Source: Lutibacter sp. HS1-25 (lineage in GTDB: Bacteria; Bacteroidota; Bacteroidia; Flavobacteriales; Flavobacteriaceae). Taken from it: a stretch of DNA of 39,340 nucleotides. How positions within the stretch are numbered: the stretch's first letter is position 1; each line of letters opens with the position of its first letter. The stretch covers positions 1-39,340 of the forward strand of contig NZ_RHLN01000025.1 of NCBI RefSeq assembly GCF_004121075.1, read 5' to 3'. Made by a program: the position numbers and the translations under genes. This document shows, piece by piece, positions 23,935 to 31,546 of this stretch. A model generated the notes under the pieces. That model made no database searches. It was given only the letters and a program-made list of their open reading frames with translations, and was not told the DNA's origin.

Positions 23935-25188
23935 ATGAAAAATATTTCATTTAATATAGACGGAAGAATTTGTTCAGCTACAAAAGGTGAAAACTTAATT
24001 GAAGCTGCCAAACAAAATGGTATTTTTATACCTACACTTTGCCATTTTAAACATTTAAATCCTTTAGGAAGTTGCAGGGTTTGTATTGTAAATTTAAACG
24101 GACACGCCATTGCTGGCTGTTCTGTTTTTGTTGAAGAAGGTATGCAAATTGAAGTGAATACACCCGAACTTTTGGATACCCGAAAAGCCATTTTAGAAAT
24201 GATGTTTGTTGAAGGCAATCACTTTTGCCCTTCCTGCGAAAAAAGTGGCGATTGCCAAATGCAAAATTTAGCTTACGAAACCGGCATTAGATATACCCGA
24301 TTTCCACATTTATTTGTTGATAGAATTGTAGATGCAAGACCTGAACGCATTGTAGTTAATCAAAACAGGTGTATTAAATGCAAACGTTGTTTTGAAGAAG
24401 TTGAAACCAACGATGGTTACAAAGTATTTAATTTTTCAAACAAAGGAAATAAAACCATTGTTTCTATAGACTACGAACAAGAAGCAAAACTCTCTGAAAC
24501 ACAAGCTGAGTATGCCATGAAAATTTGCCCAACAGGATCTATTTTAGTAAAAGGAAAAACCTTTAGCAAACCATTTGGCGATAGAATTTTTGACCAAGTT
24601 TCAGAGGGTAAAGCCATTGCTTTTGATAAAATAAACAAAAAAGGTCGTAAAATGCGCATTGCAACTACCTCACTTGCAGGTTGTTTTGGTTGTCATATGT
24701 CTTTATTAGATATAGATTTGGGTATTTTAGATGTTATTGAACTGGTTGAATTTAACAAATCACCTTTAACTGATATTAAAAAATTTACACAACATTGCGA
24801 TATTGGTTTGGTTGAAGGTGGCTGTTGTAACACAGATAATATTGAGGTTTTAAGAACTTTTAGAGAAAATTGCGACGTCTTAATTTCAGTTGGCGAATGT
24901 GCCATTTGGGGCGGTGTACCTGCAATTAGAAACACCATACCTGTAGAAGATTGTTTAAGAGAAGCTTATTTAGAATCTTTAACCAGCGAAGAAAATGAAA
25001 CTGTAATCCCATACCACGAAGACATTCCGAAAATATTAAATAAAGTATATCCTAATCACGAAATTGTAAAAATTGATTATCACATTCCTGGTTGTCCGCC
25101 AAATGCAAATCATATTTGGAATGTGGTTAAAAATATATTATTTGAAGAAGAATTTTCAGTGGTTTATCCAGAATTTAAGTACGATTAA
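23935..25188 (+). CDS. hoxUY: Fused HoxU-HoxY: diaphorase small subunit joined to hydrogenase small subunit
   Basis: One uninterrupted 417-residue frame combines two proteins that are separate in Cupriavidus. Residues 1-about 215 are HoxU: [2Fe-2S] ligands Cys36, 47, 50, 62; a His/Cys3 [4Fe-4S] site His96, Cys98, 101, 107; and CIKCKRC (146-152) with Cys198 for a second [4Fe-4S]. A short linker (about 216-239) leads to HoxY: RIATTSLAGCFGC (241-253), VEGGCC (293-298), VGECAIWGG (319-327) and PGCPPN (385-390). The proximal [4Fe-4S] ligands are Cys250, 253, 322, 387. Electrons from HoxH would thus run through one polypeptide to HoxF. Met240 is in frame at the join, so internal initiation is possible. 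The Cys297-Cys298 pair replaces VS of Cupriavidus. Confidence 0.92.
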   Translation: MKNISFNIDGRICSATKGENLIEAAKQNGIFIPTLCHFKHLNPLGSCRVCIVNLNGHAIAGCSVFVEEGMQIEVNTPELLDTRKAILEMMFVEGNHFCPSCEKSGDCQMQNLAYETGIRYTRFPHLFVDRIVDARPERIVVNQNRCIKCKRCFEEVETNDGYKVFNFSNKGNKTIVSIDYEQEAKLSETQAEYAMKICPTGSILVKGKTFSKPFGDRIFDQVSEGKAIAFDKINKKGRKMRIATTSLAGCFGCHMSLLDIDLGILDVIELVEFNKSPLTDIKKFTQHCDIGLVEGGCCNTDNIEVLRTFRENCDVLISVGECAIWGGVPAIRNTIPVEDCLREAYLESLTSEENETVIPYHEDIPKILNKVYPNHEIVKIDYHIPGCPPNANHIWNVVKNILFEEEFSVVYPEFKYD

Positions 25189-25264
25189 TATTCCATATTT
25201 CTATAGCAAAAACAATGAAGCAAGTCAATTCTGGTAGGTCAAATCAACAAAAAAAATTAAAACT

Positions 25265-26719
25265 ATGAATCCAAGAAAAATAATTATAGAACCTGTTACA
25301 CGTGTTGAAGGACATGGAAAAGTAACCATTAAATTAGATGAAAACGGAAAAGTAAGTGATGCGTATTTACATATTGTTGAATTTAGAGGTTTCGAAAAAT
25401 TTATTCAGGGTCACCCCTATTGGGAAGCACCTGTGTTGGTTCAAAGGCTTTGCGGTATTTGTCCGGTTAGTCATCATTTAGCAGCTGCAAAAGCCATAGA
25501 TCAATTGGTGGGTATTGATCCGGAGAACCTCTCGCCAACAGCCACTAAATTACGCAGGTTATTACATTACGGACAAGTTTTTCAATCTCATGCGCTGCAC
25601 TTTTTTTATTTGGCTTCACCCGATTTATTGTTTGGAATTAATGCGCCTGCTGAAAAAAGGAACATAGTTGCTGTAGCTTCAGAAAATATGGAATTGGCTA
25701 AAAAAGGTATTTTAATGCGAAAATTTGGGCAGGAAATCATCAAAGCTTTGGCTGGAAAAAAAATTCACGGAATTTTAGCTGTTCCTGGCGGTGTTCATAA
25801 AACCTTCACAAAAGAAGAACGTGCCTATTTTTTAGATGGTATCAAAATTCCGAATATAGATACAATGATTGACTGGTCTAAAGAAATTATAGACTTTATG
25901 AAAAATTACCATCTTGAAAATGCGCAATGGATAGACAATTTTGCTGCTTATCCATCAAATCATTTAAGTTTGGTTGATAAAGAAACGGGCGCTTTAGAAT
26001 TGTATAACGGCCGACTTAGATCTGTTGATTTTGAAGGCAATGAATTGTTAAATATTGAAGATATTGAATACCGTTATCATTTTAAAGAAGCAGTTAAACC
26101 TTGGTCGTATCTAAAATTTCCGTATATGACCAAATATGGCAGTGCAAATGGTTGGAACCGGGTTGGACCTTTAGCACGTTTAAATACTTGTAAATATATC
26201 ACAACACCTTTGGCTGAAATTGAGCGTCGGATTTTTAAATCAACTACTCAAAACAAACCAAACAATATGACTATGCACACGCATTGGGCACGTTTAATTG
26301 AAATGTTGCATTGTGCAGAATTAATGAAAGAATTGCTTTTAGACAATGAATTAATGGCTACAACCGATTTGGTTAGAAAAGGAACGCCCAGAACCAAAGG
26401 AATTGGCATTATAGAAGCGCCAAGAGGTACGCTAATACATGAATACCATACCGATGATAAAGGCTTAATTACAAAATGCAATTTAATAGTATCTACAACA
26501 CATAATAACGAAGCTATGAACCGTGGTGTACGTGTGGTGGCAAATGAAATTTTAAGCGAAAAACCTGAAATTACAGAACCTATGTTAAACCAAATTGAAA
26601 TTGCCATTAGAGCCTACGACCCTTGCTTAAGTTGTGCCACACACGCTTTGGGCGAAATGCCTTTAATTGTACAGTTAAAAGATTACCAAGGAAACTTAAT
26701 TGATGAAAAAATTAGATAA
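25265..26719 (+). CDS. hoxH: NAD-reducing hydrogenase large subunit HoxH, [NiFe] catalytic
   Basis: A 484-residue large subunit of group 3d hydrogenase carrying the Ni-Fe(CN)2CO centre that splits or forms H2. N-terminal metal motif RLCGICPVSHH gives ligands Cys63 and Cys66; the C-terminal motif DPCLSCATH gives Cys454 and Cys457 with His460. A 24-residue extension after His460 is the peptide removed by the maturation endopeptidase, the same length as in Cupriavidus HoxH as I recall it. RVEGHGKVTI (13-22) is also canonical. The 76-bp gap before it holds a 17-codon frame whose TGA overlaps this ATG. The 3' end overlaps hoxW by 17 bp. Confidence 0.96.
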   Translation: MNPRKIIIEPVTRVEGHGKVTIKLDENGKVSDAYLHIVEFRGFEKFIQGHPYWEAPVLVQRLCGICPVSHHLAAAKAIDQLVGIDPENLSPTATKLRRLLHYGQVFQSHALHFFYLASPDLLFGINAPAEKRNIVAVASENMELAKKGILMRKFGQEIIKALAGKKIHGILAVPGGVHKTFTKEERAYFLDGIKIPNIDTMIDWSKEIIDFMKNYHLENAQWIDNFAAYPSNHLSLVDKETGALELYNGRLRSVDFEGNELLNIEDIEYRYHFKEAVKPWSYLKFPYMTKYGSANGWNRVGPLARLNTCKYITTPLAEIERRIFKSTTQNKPNNMTMHTHWARLIEMLHCAELMKELLLDNELMATTDLVRKGTPRTKGIGIIEAPRGTLIHEYHTDDKGLITKCNLIVSTTHNNEAMNRGVRVVANEILSEKPEITEPMLNQIEIAIRAYDPCLSCATHALGEMPLIVQLKDYQGNLIDEKIR

Positions 26720-27143
26720 CACATTGATTATAGGTATAGGAAATAACACCCGTCAGGATGATGGTCTTGGCTGGTGTTTTTTAGATGCTTTGGTAAAAAA
26801 TGGTTTTAATGAAGAAAAGCTGTTGTATAAATATCAATTAATGGTTGAAGATACCGATTTAATTGCAAAATACAAAACTGTTTTTTTTGTTGATGCCAAT
26901 AAAACTGCTTTAAACGAAGGTTTTTTAATAGAAAAATTGACTCCTTCTAAAAAAGTTTCATTTTCTACACACGCTGTTCCTCCAAATCAAATATTAAATT
27001 TATGTGAAACTATTTATCATAAAAAACCTACAGCCTACTTAATTAAAATTGAAGGTTATGAATGGGATTTTAAAATTGAATTGTCAAAAAAAGCTTCAGA
27101 AAATTTAAAGAATGCAATTAAAGCCTTCATTAAAGAATTTTAA
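26703..27143 (+). CDS. hoxW: Hydrogenase maturation endopeptidase HoxW (HycI/HupD family)
   Basis: A 146-residue protease that cuts the C-terminal extension of the large subunit once nickel is in place. The M52-family motif IIGIGNNTRQDDGLGW (about 9-24) has the Asp (19/20) that binds nickel in HycI; VFFVDANK (about 62-69) provides the second Asp and STHAVPP (about 90-96) the His. The start ATG 26703 lies inside the hoxH 3' end in another frame, giving a 17-bp overlap and probable translational coupling. The preceding in-frame TTG is less likely. No hypA-F or other accessory genes follow, so cofactor assembly genes must lie elsewhere. Confidence 0.9.
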   Translation: MKKLDNTLIIGIGNNTRQDDGLGWCFLDALVKNGFNEEKLLYKYQLMVEDTDLIAKYKTVFFVDANKTALNEGFLIEKLTPSKKVSFSTHAVPPNQILNLCETIYHKKPTAYLIKIEGYEWDFKIELSKKASENLKNAIKAFIKEF

Positions 27144-27308
27144 ACTTATTTTTTATTTCTACTTTCTAATAAAATTATATTCAATGGAGACTTTGCCAAT
27201 GCACAGCGACTGATATTTTGAAAGGCGTTTAAAATTGTATGTTGATTGTTTGTTGTTTATACTTCTTTAAATTTAAGTATCAATTTTTTGAAGTGCTGTG
27301 TAACATTT

Positions 27309-27608
27309 TTATTCAGATATTCTTTTACTTAAATCCATTTTCTCATGAAGAATTCTTGTAATTTCCACATAATTTTCATTTAGAGTTCTATAAAATATTA
27401 TGTGGCGATTGGTTTTCATTCCTAACAGACTTTCAGCAATACCCTCATAGCTTTTTCCTAAAACTGGATTATTTGCAATATCTTGACAAGCTGAAATCAA
27501 TATCTCATAATATTTATCGGCTTGATGCTCAGACCAAACATCAAAAGTATAATCCCAAATTTTAGATAAATCCTCAACCGCTTTTTTGGTCAATTTAAAT
27601 TTAGCCAT
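27309..27608 (-). CDS. parE: ParE/RelE-superfamily toxin
   Basis: A 99-residue protein of the ParE toxin family (PF05016): LTKKAVEDLSKIWDYTFDVW (about 6-25), QADKYYEILISACQDIANNP (about 29-48), then a beta-hairpin region around GMKTNRHIIFYRTLNEN and ITRILHEKMDLSKR near the end. ParE members poison DNA gyrase; RelE cousins cut mRNA, but the RelE catalytic triad is absent here and ParE fits better. Its start overlaps the end of the upstream parD gene by 8 bp, the usual coupling that keeps antitoxin in excess. Confidence 0.9.
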   Translation of the reverse strand: MAKFKLTKKAVEDLSKIWDYTFDVWSEHQADKYYEILISACQDIANNPVLGKSYEGIAESLLGMKTNRHIIFYRTLNENYVEITRILHEKMDLSKRISE

Positions 27609-27852
27609 TTGGGTGCTTTTTTGCTTTTAGAGCTTCAAGATGTTTTTTTGGGTCAAAATCTTCAGCAATACCGCTATCAATTCCATCCTGAATGGCATTT
27701 TTCAATGCAATTACTTTACATTCTTCTTCCTCTAAAAGTCTTAATCCTGCACGTATAACTTCGCTAACATTTTTAAATCGTCCTTCTCTTATTCGACTTT
27801 GAATGAATTCATCAAAATAATTTCCAAGTGATATTGATGTGTTTTTATTCAT
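27601..27852 (-). CDS. parD: ParD-family antitoxin
   Basis: An 83-residue antitoxin. Residues 1-45 form a ribbon-helix-helix DNA-binding domain (NTSISLGNYFDEFIQSRIRE then FKNVSEVIRAGLRLLEEEE), and the acidic/helical C-terminal part (about 46-83) wraps the toxin. ATG 27852 (MNKNTS) is chosen: it gives the standard ParD N-terminus, and an upstream in-frame ATG would lie inside the operator and promoter. The pair is autoregulated through the palindrome at 27872-27894. Confidence 0.9.
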   Translation of the reverse strand: MNKNTSISLGNYFDEFIQSRIREGRFKNVSEVIRAGLRLLEEEECKVIALKNAIQDGIDSGIAEDFDPKKHLEALKAKKHPNG

Positions 27853-27869
27853 TTTGATAACATTTAAAT

Positions 27870-27901
27870 CAAATATACCAATAATTGGTATATTATCCAA
27901 A
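27870..27901 (-). promoter_or_regulatory. parDE promoter (TTTG-N20-TATATTTG)
   Basis: On the minus strand TTTG (27901-27898) is followed after 20 bp by TATATTTG (27877-27870), an exact match to the Bacteroidetes -33/-7 consensus. The -7 box ends 17 bp before the parD ATG, so the leader is short. Confidence 0.7.
27872..27894. promoter_or_regulatory. parD operator: 11-bp perfect inverted repeat
   Basis: AATATACCAAT, one spacer base, ATTGGTATATT. The palindrome fills the spacer and half of the -7 box of the parDE promoter, the expected place for a ribbon-helix-helix repressor to block transcription. Confidence 0.75.
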
Positions 27902-27974
27902 TTCACAAATTTTCACAACATTCATTAAACTTATTTTTTATTCATTTATTCTTTCATATTAAAATACAAATAGT

Positions 27975-27982
27975 TAAATTTG
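27975..27982 (+). promoter_or_regulatory. -7 box (TAAATTTG) of the recombinase gene
   Basis: An exact TAnnTTTG match ending 7 bp before the ATG at 27990. Transcription would begin at or next to the start codon, so the mRNA may be leaderless. The -33 region has only CTTTC. Confidence 0.45.
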
Positions 27983-27989
27983 ATATGCT

Positions 27990-29174
27990 ATGAAAAACAC
28001 TACAAAACTCCCTTCGCTTTTATTAAAAAAGGTTACACACCGTAATCAGGTACAATTGTTATTGGTATTTTATTACAGCAATTATTTAAAAGATAAAATA
28101 AAATCTATTGGCGGTTATAGCTGGAGCAAAACTTTAAGAGGCTGGTACACTCCTTTTTCAGCAGAAAATATTCAAATTATTAAAGATGTTTTAAAAGATG
28201 ATGTTCGATTTCAAATAGATGCTTCAATTTACAAAGATGCTGCTTTAAAACCTATTCGACAAGAAAGAGTAATTTCCGAAGAAAATAAAGAAATTATAAG
28301 GTTATATGTTAAATATTTAAAAGGCAAATGTTATAGCGAAAGTACCGTAAAAACATACTTTACCTTTATTGCAGATTTTTTTGATTATTTAAAAGACACG
28401 CCTCTTGAAACCGTTACAAACCGTACTGTTGAAAAATTTATTGAAGATGTTTTTATACCAAGAAAGTACAGTGTTAGCAGTCACAGACAATTTATAAGTG
28501 CTGTTAAATTATTTTCGGCATTTTATCCTGAATGTAAAATTGAAGAAATAAAATTACAACGTCCAAAAAAAGATAAAATATTACCCACTGTTTTAAGTAA
28601 AGAAGAAATAATTGATTTGCTTAGATGTACTAAAAACCTAAAACACAGAGCAATACTAGCTATGATTTACAGTGCTGGTTTACGCATTAGTGAGTTGCTT
28701 AATTTAAAATTAAGACATATAGACATAGATCGCAGACAAATTATTGTTAAAAACAGCAAAGGTCGAAGAGATCGCAATATTATTTTAGCCGAAAGTTTTA
28801 TTCCGTTATTATTAAATTATTTAAACAGTTTTAACCCACAGGTATATTTTGTTGAAGGCAGTTTGGGCGATAAATATAGTGCTGAAAGTATTCGTGGCTT
28901 TTTAAAACGATCTTGCACATTTGCACAAATAAATAAAAGGGTTACACCACATACTTTACGACACAGTTACGCTACTCATTTACTAGAAAATGGTATAGAT
29001 TTACGTTATATTCAAGAACTTTTAGGGCACGCAAAACCCGAAACAACGATGATTTACACCCACGTAAGTAAAAAAGATTTATTAAATATTAAAAGTCCGT
29101 TAGATATTGCGTTAAAAAGCTTGGTAAATCCTAATGAAAACAACCCTATTCACAGACTATCGGGTAATTATTAA
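27990..29174 (+). CDS. Tyrosine recombinase with extra N-terminal domain and IntI-like C-terminal tail
   Basis: A 394-residue site-specific recombinase. Residues about 15-90 form an added N-terminal domain (HRNQVQLLLVFYYSNYLKDK, GGYSWSKTLRGWYTP) seen in a group of Bacteroidetes integrases. About 95-185 is the SAM-like core-binding domain, and 200-375 the catalytic domain. All catalytic residues are present: Arg232 (AGLRISELL), Lys257, His321 and Arg324 (PHTLRHSYATHLL), His347 (LLGHAKPETT) and Tyr356 (MIYTHV). The end, TTMIYTHV...IKSPLD, recalls integron integrases, but the roughly 20-residue IntI-specific insertion before HTLRH is missing. It may act on the attC-like array 7 kb downstream, but no site abuts the gene. 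Confidence 0.9.
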   Translation: MKNTTKLPSLLLKKVTHRNQVQLLLVFYYSNYLKDKIKSIGGYSWSKTLRGWYTPFSAENIQIIKDVLKDDVRFQIDASIYKDAALKPIRQERVISEENKEIIRLYVKYLKGKCYSESTVKTYFTFIADFFDYLKDTPLETVTNRTVEKFIEDVFIPRKYSVSSHRQFISAVKLFSAFYPECKIEEIKLQRPKKDKILPTVLSKEEIIDLLRCTKNLKHRAILAMIYSAGLRISELLNLKLRHIDIDRRQIIVKNSKGRRDRNIILAESFIPLLLNYLNSFNPQVYFVEGSLGDKYSAESIRGFLKRSCTFAQINKRVTPHTLRHSYATHLLENGIDLRYIQELLGHAKPETTMIYTHVSKKDLLNIKSPLDIALKSLVNPNENNPIHRLSGNY

Positions 29175-29322
29175 ACTGCTGTTAAACTGCTGATTTATTT
29201 ATTTTTACAAAAAAAACAGCTTAAAAGTTTAAATTTATTTTTAATTAAAAAAATAATTTACACTTTCAATTTAAATGTAAAATTTTCACTAAATTGTGCG
29301 TTTAAAATTGGCCAAGCTAGCA

Positions 29323-31383
29323 ATGAAAAACCGTTTTTTAACCCTATTCTTATTCCTAATTACTTTAATTGGTAATTTAAGTGCGCAATACCAAGTGCAG
29401 TTTAGCAACAATTACCCACCCTACAATTATATAAATGAGGAAGGTGAGTTGGTTGGTTTTAATATAGATATTTTAAAAGCCATTAATAATTTATATGATG
29501 ACAAGTCTATAAAAATAAATGCGGGAGATTGGCAAGCTATAAATAAGGCATTAGATAGTGGTTATGTTCAAGCAATTGGAGGCTATCAATACAATGGAAA
29601 TGGAGATGAGAAATTTTATTATTCACGATCTGCAATAAATACTTCTCACAGTTTTTTTTACAATTCAAAAAATCAAAATCAATTTTCATTAGAACATTTT
29701 AGAATTGCCAAAGAACCTTTGGTTGCTATTTGGAAAAACGATGTGCTTTTACATTATGTATTATCTATCAATCCTACTGCTAAATTTATATATGTAAAAG
29801 ATTACAAAGAATTTGTAAAAGCATTGGACAGAAAAGATGTAATGTGCAGTTTTGGACAACGTATTTCTGGTATGTATTATGCCTTAAAATCTGAAAAAAA
29901 TTATATTAAAACACTTGATCACAGGATTTTAGAACGCAATATGGGATTTAAGGTTTCTAAAAACAATCCTGAATTGGCTAAAATTTTAAACAATGGTTTG
30001 GAAGTAATTTTGGCAAATGGCACTTATCAAAAAATTTATGATCAATGGATTCTTGAATACGATCAACCGCAATTTAGCTGGCATAATTATTTAAAATACA
30101 TACTAATAGTAGCACTATTATTTATTTTTCTTATAATTTTAAATTGGATTTTACAAATACGGGTTCGTAAAAAAACAAAAGATTTACAACACCAAATTGA
30201 GGTAAATGCTGATATTATGCAAGAGCTTGAAATTCAGAAATACAAAGCTGAAGAAAGCGACAGAATGAAATCGGCTTTTTTAGCCAATATGAGCCATGAA
30301 ATAAGAACACCTATGAATGGTATTTTAGGCTTTACTGAATTATTAAAAAGCACTGAATATTCTTCAGAAAAACAAACACAATTTATCAATATTATTCAGC
30401 AAAGTGGTAACAGAATGTTAAATACCATTAACAATATAATTGATATTTCAAAGTTAGAATCGGGGCTAGAAAGCGTTCATATTAAAGCTGTAAATGTACC
30501 TATAATTGTAAATGAATTGGTCGCATTTTTTAATAATGAAGCCGTTTCAAAAGGATTGATTTTTAAATCATCTCAAATAAATTCAGAGGTAAATATTCCT
30601 TTTTATACAGATGAATATAAGTTAAATTCTATTTTAACAAATTTAATTAAAAACGCTTTAAAATTTACAAAAAAAGGCTCAATTGAAATACGCTATACCA
30701 TTAATTTAGAACACGTTGAGTTTTGGATAAAGGATACAGGAATAGGTATTCCTTTAGACAAACAAGCTACTATATTTAATGAATTTATACAGGCCGACAA
30801 CTCTCATTCAAGTGGTTATGAAGGTTCAGGTTTAGGATTGTCTATTTCAAAAGGCTATGTACATTTATTAAAAGGTATTATAGAATTTGAATCTACACAA
30901 AATATTGGAACCACATTTTACGTTCGTATCCCTAACTCATCAAATAAAGTAACACAAACAGCAGCAACACAAAAAATCACTACAACTACTCCAAATTTTA
31001 TACCTACAAACTTTAAAATTATAATTGCTGAAGATGATGTAATTACTTTTTACTTTTTAAAAGAAATTTTAAAAGATGTATCTGAATGTTTATACCATGC
31101 AAAAAATGGTTTTGAAGCCGTTGAACTAATGAAAGCACATCCAGAAGTAGATCTTATTTTAATGGATGTTAAAATGCCGCTTTTAAATGGTTTTGAAGCA
31201 ACACAACAAATTAGAACCTTTAATAAAGATGTTTATATTATTGCACAAACAGCATTTGTACAAGAAAGTTATAAAAGAAAAATAATTGAAGCTGGTTGCA
31301 ATACCTACATTTCAAAACCTATTAATCGTGAAAAATTATTTGATTTATTAAAAAAAATTACGGTTGAAACTGTTTTAGATTAA
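29323..31383 (+). CDS. Hybrid sensor histidine kinase with periplasmic SBP_bac_3 domain
   Basis: A 686-residue kinase. Signal peptide (1-22, ending NLSAQ), a periplasmic solute-binding-protein-type domain of the SBP_bac_3 family (about 24-242: FSNNYPPYNYINEEGELVGF is the family start), a membrane helix (about 253-274), a short coiled coil, HisKA with the phospho-His at 325 (FLANMSHEIRTPMNGILGF), HATPase (ILTNLIKNALKF, GSGLGLSISKG) and a receiver with phospho-Asp 615 (LILMDVKMPLLNGFEATQQ). It should sense an amino-acid-like or other small periplasmic ligand. It ends in a receiver with no DNA-binding output. ATG 29323 is chosen over GTG 29296, which would precede the signal peptide by nine residues. 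Confidence 0.93.
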   Translation: MKNRFLTLFLFLITLIGNLSAQYQVQFSNNYPPYNYINEEGELVGFNIDILKAINNLYDDKSIKINAGDWQAINKALDSGYVQAIGGYQYNGNGDEKFYYSRSAINTSHSFFYNSKNQNQFSLEHFRIAKEPLVAIWKNDVLLHYVLSINPTAKFIYVKDYKEFVKALDRKDVMCSFGQRISGMYYALKSEKNYIKTLDHRILERNMGFKVSKNNPELAKILNNGLEVILANGTYQKIYDQWILEYDQPQFSWHNYLKYILIVALLFIFLIILNWILQIRVRKKTKDLQHQIEVNADIMQELEIQKYKAEESDRMKSAFLANMSHEIRTPMNGILGFTELLKSTEYSSEKQTQFINIIQQSGNRMLNTINNIIDISKLESGLESVHIKAVNVPIIVNELVAFFNNEAVSKGLIFKSSQINSEVNIPFYTDEYKLNSILTNLIKNALKFTKKGSIEIRYTINLEHVEFWIKDTGIGIPLDKQATIFNEFIQADNSHSSGYEGSGLGLSISKGYVHLLKGIIEFESTQNIGTTFYVRIPNSSNKVTQTAATQKITTTTPNFIPTNFKIIIAEDDVITFYFLKEILKDVSECLYHAKNGFEAVELMKAHPEVDLILMDVKMPLLNGFEATQQIRTFNKDVYIIAQTAFVQESYKRKIIEAGCNTYISKPINREKLFDLLKKITVETVLD

Positions 31384-31546
31384 TCTTTTAAAATAACTAT
31401 ATTTTTTTTGTCTTTAAAAATTGTTTAAATTGTGATTAAAATTATCACGAACATTTAAAAAAAAACATTTAACATTTAGATTTAAGCTAATTGTTAAAAC
31501 ATTAAAATACCAATGTTCAAAATATAATTAAGCTAAGAAAACCAAG

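Noticed and set aside
23790-24218. 142-codon minus-strand frame across the hoxF/hoxUY junction
   Set aside because: It is antisense to conserved iron-sulfur motifs of HoxU and has no recognisable features.
25189-25264. Internal terminator or promoter between hoxUY and hoxH
   Set aside because: No hairpin with a T tract and no TAnnTTTG box in the gap.
27144-27308. Gap between hoxW and parE checked for a tRNA or attachment site
   Set aside because: No cloverleaf, direct repeat or terminator-like hairpin could be supported.
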